Below are positions 31,543 through 35,825 of a stretch of DNA of 35,825 nucleotides, one piece after another; the first letter of the stretch is position 1; every line of letters starts with the position of its first letter. Location of the stretch: positions 1 to 35,825 of the IMG/VR virus record IMGVR_UViG_3300042691_008118; one strand, written 5' to 3'. The translations under genes and the position numbers were made by a program. Below the pieces are notes generated by a model. That model did no database searches. It saw only the letters and a program-made list of their open reading frames with translations, and was not told the origin of the DNA. The DNA is from a virus.

Positions 31543-31679
31543 ATCACCCCTACCTTTATCCTGATCAGGCAGAGTGGACTGAGGATTATCAGGATCTCAA
31601 GGAAACAAGAGAGAGGAACTACCCTCGTGCTTTTGATGACGAGGAGGAGTTTCTAGATGCCCTGTTCTGGGTTGTTTAA
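31539..31679 (+). CDS. small acidic hypothetical protein
   Basis: A 46-aa protein from ATG 31539: MNHPYLYPDQAEWTEDYQDL, then KETRERNYPRAFDDEEEFLDALFWVV. Very acidic and aromatic. A longer frame back to 31425 exists but overlaps the previous gene fully, so ATG 31539 is preferred. Two copies of the TGCCCTAAG motif follow before the next gene. Confidence 0.6.
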   Translation: MNHPYLYPDQAEWTEDYQDLKETRERNYPRAFDDEEEFLDALFWVV

Positions 31680-31720
31680 CTTGCCCTAAGTAATGCCCTA
31701 AACACTACTACCACACAACC

Positions 31721-32398
31721 ATGGCTCACCAGTACCACCTAACTAAAAAGTCCAGCAACATCAAAACCGGGCCTATCGCTGTCAGCACAACATCAAAGGA
31801 TAGCTGCCCATCATCCTGCCCACTAAAGGGTAACGGTTGTTATGCTGAAACTGGCCCGCTATTTCTTCACTGGAATAAAGTCTCTGACGGTTCACGTGGT
31901 ATTGATCTTCAAACCTTTATTGATGCACTGAGAACACTACCGGAGGGTAGCTGCTTCCGTCACAATCAGGCAGGAGATCTTCCTCACCTTAGCGGCTTCA
32001 TTAACTATAAAGAACTAGAGGCTATCACTGAGGCTTGCGCTGAGCGTAAGCTAACAGCTTGGACATACACTCATCATAAGGTAGACAACTCTCACAATGT
32101 AGAGGTTATTCAAAAGGCTAACAATGACGGGCTTACAGTTAATGTAAGCGCCCACAGTCAGGCCCACGCTGTTGAGGTTTACAGAGAAGGGATGCCCGCT
32201 GTTTGTATCGTACCCAAAGATACTCAAGTAAACACGTGGTGCACCGATGGCGTTAAGTTTGTAGTATGTCCCGCTCAAACAAAAGCTAATAAAACCTGCG
32301 CTGAATGTAAGCTTTGCGCTAACGCTAACCGTACCTGTATCGTTGCATTTAAAGCCCACGGCACACAGGCTAAGAAAGTGGAGGCTACGATCAAATGA
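31721..32398 (+). CDS. Cys-rich Gp88-like phage protein
   Basis: A 225-aa protein with two Cys clusters. The N-terminal one is DSCPSSCPLKGNGCYAETGP; the C-terminal one is VVCPAQTKANKTCAECKLCA followed by NRTCIVAFKAHG. Between them is a region with FRHNQAGDLPHLSGFINYKE and LTAWTYTHHKVDNSHNVEVI. The pattern resembles the Gp88 family of phage proteins, in which clustered Cys may hold a metal or iron-sulphur centre; function is unknown. It lies in the early gene array and overlaps the next gene by 4 nt (ATGA). The family call is by recollection of the motif pattern, not by search. Confidence 0.7.
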   Translation: MAHQYHLTKKSSNIKTGPIAVSTTSKDSCPSSCPLKGNGCYAETGPLFLHWNKVSDGSRGIDLQTFIDALRTLPEGSCFRHNQAGDLPHLSGFINYKELEAITEACAERKLTAWTYTHHKVDNSHNVEVIQKANNDGLTVNVSAHSQAHAVEVYREGMPAVCIVPKDTQVNTWCTDGVKFVVCPAQTKANKTCAECKLCANANRTCIVAFKAHGTQAKKVEATIK

Positions 32399-32565
32399 AA
32401 AATATCTATGTTGTACACTACACCGCTAAACAATGGATGCACAAGCCAGACCCTAACGGGTTTGGAAAGTGTTCTAAAGCATTCCACAACTATGATACTG
32501 CACAACAATACGCGATCAAACGCCAATCAATGGGATGTAATACTGTGATTGAAGTTGTAGGCTGA
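32395..32565 (+). CDS. small basic hypothetical protein (56 aa)
   Basis: ATG 32395 overlaps the previous stop (ATGA). The product, 56 aa, starts MKNIYVVHYTAKQWMHKPDP and ends ...GCNTVIEVVG, with two Cys and a helical middle (YDTAQQYAIKRQSM). The stop-start coupling to the Gp88-like gene suggests a shared role. Not recognised. Confidence 0.65.
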   Translation: MKNIYVVHYTAKQWMHKPDPNGFGKCSKAFHNYDTAQQYAIKRQSMGCNTVIEVVG

Positions 32566-32741
32566 GATGGTAGACTGTGCTCACAACTAAAGACGGCAGC
32601 ACTCCGGCCCGCGCGGATGCATCCAGGCTCATGGCCCTGGGGTTGGAACTTCGGTTCCTCCCTGGGGCTTTTTTTTTGTGCCCAGGGTCGGGGGGAGTTC
32701 GTTACGACATCACAGGGACGCACCTAAGTTTTGAATCACTG
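32566..32741 (+). promoter_or_regulatory. GC-rich structured region before the RHH gene
   Basis: Although an open frame crosses it (from GTG 32577), the bases hold clear RNA structure. GGAAC 32645-32649 and GTTCC 32654-32658 close a TTCG tetraloop. CCCTGGG 32660-32666 pairs with CCCAGGG 32681-32687 around a run of nine T. The sequence is GC-rich and unlike neighbouring genes, so it is more likely a leader or attenuator than coding. The run of T after a GC segment could also end transcription. Confidence 0.45.
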
Positions 32742-32921
32742 ATGACTGCACTACATTCGCGGAAGCCGCAACGGCTCACGATCACTGTGTCGTGGGTCGT
32801 TTTTGAGCGTTTGGTCAAGCGTTCACAGATGGAGGGACGCAGCATGAGCAACCTATCGAGCTACATCCTTGAGCGACACCTGTGTGACGATTCAGGGACT
32901 GACCCATCAAGCATGCCCTAA
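32742..32921 (+). CDS. ribbon-helix-helix (Arc/CopG-type) DNA-binding protein
   Basis: A 59-aa protein from ATG 32742. The ribbon is QRLTITVSW, and the two helices are VVFERLVKRSQMEG and SMSNLSSYILERHL, with the typical GRS turn between them. This is the size and layout of dimeric RHH repressors. The frame is open further upstream to 32577, but that part covers strong hairpins and lacks protein-like character. A copy of the TGCCCTAAGC motif spans its stop codon. It is a good candidate regulator of early or lysogeny genes; its target is unknown. Confidence 0.68.
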   Translation: MTALHSRKPQRLTITVSWVVFERLVKRSQMEGRSMSNLSSYILERHLCDDSGTDPSSMP

Positions 32922-33130
32922 GCCATAGGTGCGGCATCATGTGTCTGTCGGGAGCGATCCCGATGCAATGCCGGAGCAGCCCTCATCACGGCTACATAAC
33001 GACGCACCGAGCCACCGCTGTTGAGAGTGGCTCCTCGCCCAAGGGGAGTTGTGGCGCGTGAAGTAACGCCCCTTCTTTATTTTACTCCCGCGACAGGAAA
33101 ACCCGTTGCACACACCAAGGCCACTACTGA
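32922..33130 (+). terminator. non-coding segment with hairpins and a terminator
   Basis: Three hairpins are visible: GGGA/TCCC over a GCGA loop at about 32950-32961, GAGCCAC 33009-33015 with GTGGCTC 33027-33033, and AAGGGG 33041-33046 with CCCCTT 33069-33074 followed by CTTTATTTT. The last is terminator-like. I see no ORF here. Confidence 0.6.
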
Positions 33131-33337
33131 GTGCCTGAACCGTTACAACAACGCCTAACTCGTCAATTCTGCATGCTCAATGCCTGCCTGGTTGATTGCG
33201 CGGGCGACCTGGAATCGATCCAGGAACTAGAACGATGCTTTAAATTACCGTCATATGGCCAAGAAAGATCCATTCCCCAACAACTGGGAGGAGGTGCAAA
33301 ACCTAGACGACGACGACATCGAGACTCCAACCTTTAA
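33131..33337 (+). CDS. doubtful small ORF
   Basis: A 68-codon frame from GTG 33131. The first 45 residues look helical (LQQRLTRQFCMLNACLVDCA, then DLESIQELERCF), but the end overlaps the next gene by 83 nt and becomes Arg-rich in the shadow of that gene. Only the first part could be meaningful. ATG 33170 is another possible start. Confidence 0.3.
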   Translation: MPEPLQQRLTRQFCMLNACLVDCAGDLESIQELERCFKLPSYGQERSIPQQLGGGAKPRRRRHRDSNL

Positions 33338-33554
33338 TGAGGTAATGGAGGACGTAATGATCTGGGACTTACCTGATCCTTACTGTGCGGTCGTGCGTGT
33401 CTACAACCCAACGACCAAAAAACTCAAGGAGTACGCCTACAAGCTTGAGTCAAAGGCTCATGATCGTATCCGTAGCTCTGCCCTTTCCGATGACGAGGTG
33501 ACCATCCTCACTCAAGCCGTCATTGGTTGCATCAACTACAACGCTGACACATGA
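33255..33554 (+). CDS. acidic hypothetical protein (99 aa)
   Basis: ATG 33255. It has an acidic N-terminus (DPFPNNWEEVQNLDDDDIET), then IWDLPDPYCAVVRVYNPTTK, KLKEYAYKLESKAHDRIRSS and an amphipathic helix DDEVTILTQAVIGCINY. Predicted alpha/beta. It overlaps the next gene by 4 nt (ATGA). Found in the regulatory/early block before the integrase; not recognised. Confidence 0.7.
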   Translation: MAKKDPFPNNWEEVQNLDDDDIETPTFNEVMEDVMIWDLPDPYCAVVRVYNPTTKKLKEYAYKLESKAHDRIRSSALSDDEVTILTQAVIGCINYNADT

Positions 33555-33721
33555 ACACACTCACCTCTGAGGAAACTGATGAACTGATGGCTAGGGACGA
33601 CATGTGTATCTTCCCGTCGCTCTATGCAGCTTCTGCATATGAGACGGAACTTAACACAAACCCCTATGACCAGATGGTACAAGCGTTCTACAATCTCCAG
33701 GTTTCGCGGGTGACTCCCTGA
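33551..33721 (+). CDS. small acidic hypothetical protein (56 aa)
   Basis: ATG 33551 overlaps the previous stop (ATGA). The product begins MNTLTSEETDELMARDDMCI and continues through FPSLYAASAYETELNTNPYD to ...VSRVTP. Probably helical, acidic. Coupling to the previous gene supports it. No family known. Confidence 0.6.
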   Translation: MNTLTSEETDELMARDDMCIFPSLYAASAYETELNTNPYDQMVQAFYNLQVSRVTP

Positions 33722-33723
33722 TC

Positions 33724-33912
33724 GTGACTTTAATTTATTTCTCGTGGATTCATTTCTATGTTGGCTGGGAGTCTATTTGTGCATCACGAAAGCTGCAGTT
33801 TTCCTGCACAAAGCAATGCCTTAAGCTGTTCTGGGGTTGTTTTGAGCTAATCTGGGATTGGATCGACATCTTCCCAGCTCATGGTTCTCAAGCGAACAAT
33901 CACCGTTTCTGA
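33724..33912 (+). CDS. doubtful aromatic/hydrophobic ORF
   Basis: A 62-codon frame from GTG 33724, 2 nt after the previous stop. It is unusually rich in Trp, Phe and Cys (LIYFSWIHFYVGWESICASR, then LFWGCFELIWDWIDIF). It overlaps the next gene by 32 nt. A small membrane protein is possible, but codon choice gives no clear support. Confidence 0.32.
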   Translation: MTLIYFSWIHFYVGWESICASRKLQFSCTKQCLKLFWGCFELIWDWIDIFPAHGSQANNHRF

Positions 33913-34243
33913 CCTGGAACTGTGGAATTTCTGTCGAGCTTTTGAAACGCTCAGACAACGGGTTCCCACCAAGGAGATGCCCGGACAATTGTTCTGTGTG
34001 TTCATGTTCATTGCGGCTGCAGGAGGGCCTGTTAAATGCATACAAATTGAAGAAGGACTTGGTTACAACCAATCCAGTGTGTCTCGTCTAACCAACTGGT
34101 TGTACGACAAAACACGGACAGGTAAACCGGGTTTACATTGGATCACTAAGGAGTACAGAGGTCAGGACAAGATCGTGATCTTGACACCACTTGGTGAACA
34201 AATCGCTCGTGAATTCTGGGAGACTGTTTATGGTCAAGCTTAA
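33881..34243 (+). CDS. MarR-like winged-helix DNA-binding protein
   Basis: A 120-aa protein from ATG 33881. PGQLFCVFMFIAAAGGPVKC starts the winged-helix domain, the recognition helix is in GLGYNQSSVSRLTNWL, the wing lies in LHWITKEYRGQDKIVILTPL, and the end is GEQIAREFWETV. The pattern of helix-turn-helix plus wing ending in an LTxxG-type turn is MarR-like. It lies directly before the integrase and overlaps it by 14 nt, so it is well placed to control integration or early transcription. Ligand and operator are unknown. Confidence 0.82.
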   Translation: MVLKRTITVSDLELWNFCRAFETLRQRVPTKEMPGQLFCVFMFIAAAGGPVKCIQIEEGLGYNQSSVSRLTNWLYDKTRTGKPGLHWITKEYRGQDKIVILTPLGEQIAREFWETVYGQA

Positions 34244-35219
34244 GACCTGGGGGCAGTGTGTCGATTACACGTTTGAGACACGGCCCACTTGGCGGAGCGG
34301 TCCCTCTGTGAAGTTCTACCGGATCAACACCGGGCATGTCACCAGCATGCGTGGTCGCTCCTTTCCGGTGGTCAAGATGGATGAGGACCAAGTAGCACAG
34401 ATCGTTGCTGAGCTGGAGGATGAGCGGCACATGTCGTCATCCACCCTCAATCGCGTGATGGCGACGATCAGTACTGTGTTCACGCATTGCCATGATAATC
34501 GGCGGATCGATGAGATCCCCTTCCGCAAGCTTCCCAAGCGTAAGGAAGGTGAACATCGGTTGCAGTGGTTCACCGAGGAGCAGGTGCATCACATGGCAGC
34601 AGCAGCACGCAATCCCTTTTGCAATCATGATCTCTCTGACCATATACTGGTTAGGGCATTTGCTGGGTTGCGCTCTGCAGAGCTGAATAAGCTTCAGGTG
34701 CTTGATGTCGATTTGGCACAGAAACGCATTCACGTTGGTGGACGTGATGGGTTTGTGACCAAAGGTAAAAACTACCGTTGCATCCCGATCTCTGAACAGA
34801 TCTACGAAATCTTCGTCAGACGCTGTGAGGGGCGCAGGGAATCAGCGTTGGTGTTTGGCAGCGACTTTGAGAACCCTGAACAGTTCCGGCGTGCTTTTAA
34901 CAAAGTGAGAAAGTTCATCGACCTTCCCGATGGTTACTGCCCACATTTGTTAAGGCATACATTTGGCACTCTGTTAAACGAGCGTGGTGTTGCTCCGTTG
35001 ACCATCAAGGAATTGATGGGTCACAAGCAAATTGAAACAACGTTACGATATGTAAAAGTTTCAGACCCCGCCAAACAGAACGCCATCGATGCATTGAGCA
35101 ACCACACATTGCCCAATACCACATCACCGGCAGTGCCAACTCTTGAGGATCTGATGCAAGCCTGGCTGACCCAACAGGGCCTCCAGAAGCTGGATCTGAG
35201 CCCGTCTACCGGCGTCTAA
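34230..35219 (+). CDS. int: tyrosine-type site-specific integrase
   Basis: A 329-aa recombinase from ATG 34230; the frame is open back to 34191, but that overlaps the previous gene further. An N-terminal core-binding helical region (about 50-105) precedes the catalytic domain. The catalytic residues are visible: R148 (AGLRSAELNKL), a Lys near 179 (TKGKNYR), H239-x-x-R242 (PHLLRHTFG), H265 (MGHKQIETT) and Y274 (LRYVKV). Known members catalyse recombination between phage attP and a host attB. It is followed within 120 bases by a tRNA-Leu 5'-half copy, the expected att core. This is the P-SSP7-like arrangement. The C-terminal tail beyond residue 290 is Pro/Thr-rich. Confidence 0.95.
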   Translation: MVKLKTWGQCVDYTFETRPTWRSGPSVKFYRINTGHVTSMRGRSFPVVKMDEDQVAQIVAELEDERHMSSSTLNRVMATISTVFTHCHDNRRIDEIPFRKLPKRKEGEHRLQWFTEEQVHHMAAAARNPFCNHDLSDHILVRAFAGLRSAELNKLQVLDVDLAQKRIHVGGRDGFVTKGKNYRCIPISEQIYEIFVRRCEGRRESALVFGSDFENPEQFRRAFNKVRKFIDLPDGYCPHLLRHTFGTLLNERGVAPLTIKELMGHKQIETTLRYVKVSDPAKQNAIDALSNHTLPNTTSPAVPTLEDLMQAWLTQQGLQKLDLSPSTGV

Positions 35220-35338
35220 CACCCCCTGTGTTAGGCTTCATTCATCGGTGAGACGCCTCGTTTCTTACGAGTCCAACATCGAGCCACAGCCGGTTTTCTT
35301 CCCTGAAAACCCTTGCAACCGTTGAGGTTGTGACACTT
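35216..35338 (+). promoter_or_regulatory. hairpin-rich segment between int and att
   Basis: CTAACAC 35216-35222 pairs with GTGTTAG 35228-35234 across the end of int. Further hairpins are CTCGT/ACGAG near 35257-35271, GGTTTTC/GAAAACC near 35293-35312 and CAACC/GGTTG near 35317-35331. These could be weak terminators or integrase arm-site structure. No T-run follows any of them. Confidence 0.45.
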
Positions 35339-35380
35339 GCGGATGTGGCGGAATTGGTAGACGCGCTAGTTTCAGGTTCG
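35339..35380 (+). other. attP-like core: 5' half of a tRNA-Leu(CAG) gene
   Basis: From GCGGATGTGG through TTTCAGGTTC the sequence equals the acceptor strand, D-arm and anticodon loop (CAG) of a bacterial tRNA-Leu, then departs from tRNA sequence: no variable arm, T-arm or 3' acceptor follows. About 40-42 bases match, close to the 42-bp tRNA-Leu match described for P-SSP7. It lies 120 bases after int. Such partial tRNA copies are typical of attP, restoring the tRNA on integration. It is a fragment, not a functional tRNA. Confidence 0.88.
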
Positions 35381-35408
35381 TCGATCTCAAGAATTGTCTA
35401 AGGCATGG

Positions 35409-35437
35409 AGCGGGTCCAAGTGGCCCGCTTTTCTTTT
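35409..35437 (+). terminator. rho-independent terminator before the RNA polymerase gene
   Basis: AGCGGG 35409-35414 pairs with CCCGCT 35424-35429 over a 9-nt loop, followed by TTTTCTTTT. It would stop transcripts from int and insulate the RNA polymerase gene. Confidence 0.82.
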
Positions 35438-35460
35438 GCTTAGGTGTATGCCCTAAGCAA
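35436..35460 (+). promoter_or_regulatory. operator-like inverted repeat TTGCTTAGG-N7-CCTAAGCAA
   Basis: TTGCTTAGG 35436-35444 and CCTAAGCAA 35452-35460 are perfect complements, 7 bases apart, 34 bases before the RNA polymerase start. The right arm is one copy of the TGCCCTAAGC motif family. The size is right for a dimeric repressor site; it could also be an RNA hairpin. Confidence 0.65.
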
Positions 35461-35494
35461 TGGACCATTTTCCGAATCTACCAACAAGTCTCTT

Positions 35495-35825
35495 ATGTCA
35501 ACTCCTGCTCTTATCGAGGAGGAACTGCTACTTGAAAAACGGGCTTGTGCTTACGGACGTGAGCGGCTCCTAGAGAACACCAGAAAGCTTGAGGATCGCT
35601 CCTACGCCTCAGCAAGTGTGTATGGCGCAGCAAGCATCCAAGCCGCCTTGGTGGACGTTGCAGCGGTCGTTCAGGACACGCTCAACCGCATCCACGAAGG
35701 GCACAACGGCAAGGACTTCATCACCATCCACCAGTACTTGGCGGAGATCGAGCCCGAGGCAGCAGCAGCCATTGCGTTGAAGCTGACCTTTGACCATGTG
35801 TTCAGCCCCAAAGACCGAGCCAACG
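35495..35825 (+). CDS. single-subunit phage RNA polymerase, N-terminal part (partial)
   Basis: ATG 35495 opens a frame without stop to the right edge (110 codons). The N-terminal helix is charged (IEEELLLEKRACAYGRERLL). The segment HQYLAEIEPEAAAAIALKLT followed by FDHVFSPKDRAN lines up with the T7 RNA polymerase N-terminal region that reads FLQEIKPEAVAYITIKT. This domain binds upstream promoter DNA in T7. Position just after int/attP is where P-SSP7-like phages keep it. Catalytic motifs are beyond the window, so the call rests on this N-terminal similarity and synteny. Confidence 0.8.
   Translation, partial: MSTPALIEEELLLEKRACAYGRERLLENTRKLEDRSYASASVYGAASIQAALVDVAAVVQDTLNRIHEGHNGKDFITIHQYLAEIEPEAAAAIALKLTFDHVFSPKDRAN

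Larger units (their letters stand above)
30621..35459 (+). repeat. dispersed motif family, consensus TGCCCTAAGC(A)
   Basis: All copies are on the + strand: 30621 TGCCCTAAGC, 30640 TGCCCTACCA, 30699 TGCCCTTAAC, 31250 TGCCCTAAGCA, 31682 TGCCCTAAGT, 31694 TGCCCTAAAC, 32914 TGCCCTAAGC, 33817 TGCCTTAAGC and 35449 TGCCCTAAGCA. I noticed none of comparable quality in the structural region outside the two palindromes near 6.4-6.6 kb. Most lie in or near gene junctions of the early block. Coordinates here span first to last copy. Confidence 0.7.

Noticed and set aside
35339-35380. Intact tRNA-Leu gene
   Set aside because: Only the 5' half is present; the variable arm, T-arm and 3' acceptor are missing.
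1-35825. Cyanophage auxiliary genes psbA, hli or talC
   Set aside because: I looked at all plus-strand frames in the usual positions and found no matching protein motifs.

Overview
The window is a slice of a T7-like podovirus genome (Autographiviridae type), most probably a phage of a picocyanobacterium such as Synechococcus, Cyanobium or Prochlorococcus. All convincing genes lie on the + strand. They run portal, scaffold, capsid, tail tubes A and B, internal virion proteins, tail fibre, lysis genes, small terminase, large terminase, and the map then continues into early genes. The cyanophage assignment rests on five things: a ribonucleotide reductase pair just before the portal; a flavin-dependent ThyX; a tyrosine integrase followed by a copy of the 5' half of a tRNA-Leu gene just before an RNA polymerase gene (the arrangement known from cyanophage P-SSP7); cyanophage-type small proteins; and a cyanophage-style tail-fibre module. 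Because terminase runs into early genes and then the RNA polymerase start, the sequence is a circularly permuted or circular representation of the phage map. It is not a prophage junction, because no bacterial flank is seen.

Region by region: 1-2.4 kb holds the end of an unidentified gene, a compact class I RNR (NrdA plus NrdB) and a small ORF. 2.4-5.7 kb holds a putative virion protein, portal and scaffold. 5.7-6.6 kb holds a terminator, an RlpA-like gene, a small basic gene, a run of RNA hairpins, a tRNA-Trp(CCA) and a palindrome-rich capsid leader. 6.6-7.9 kb holds the capsid, a 59-aa gene and a strong terminator. 7.9-19.0 kb holds tail tubes and three internal virion proteins, one with two cell-wall-degrading domains. 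19.0-23.0 kb holds two fibre/adhesin genes and small accessory genes. 23.0-24.6 kb holds an endonuclease VII-like gene, a two-domain endolysin and membrane proteins. 24.6-28.9 kb holds both terminase subunits interrupted by three HNH-type genes and a disordered basic protein. 28.9-29.2 kb is a non-coding repeat region.

From 29.2 to 34.2 kb lies an early/accessory block: ThyX, many proteins under 100 aa in stop-start overlapping chains, a Cys-rich Gp88-like protein, a ribbon-helix-helix regulator and a MarR-like winged-helix protein. It leads into the integrase, the attP-like tRNA-Leu fragment, a terminator, a 9-bp inverted repeat and the N-terminus of the single-subunit RNA polymerase. A directional 10-bp motif related to TGCCCTAAGC recurs through this block.

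Working together, RNR and ThyX would feed nucleotide synthesis, the phage polymerase would drive the middle and late genes, and the regulators plus integrase and att site suggest retained or relic capacity to integrate. No psbA, hli or talC is present in this window. Everything is read from sequence and translated motifs; no database search was run.
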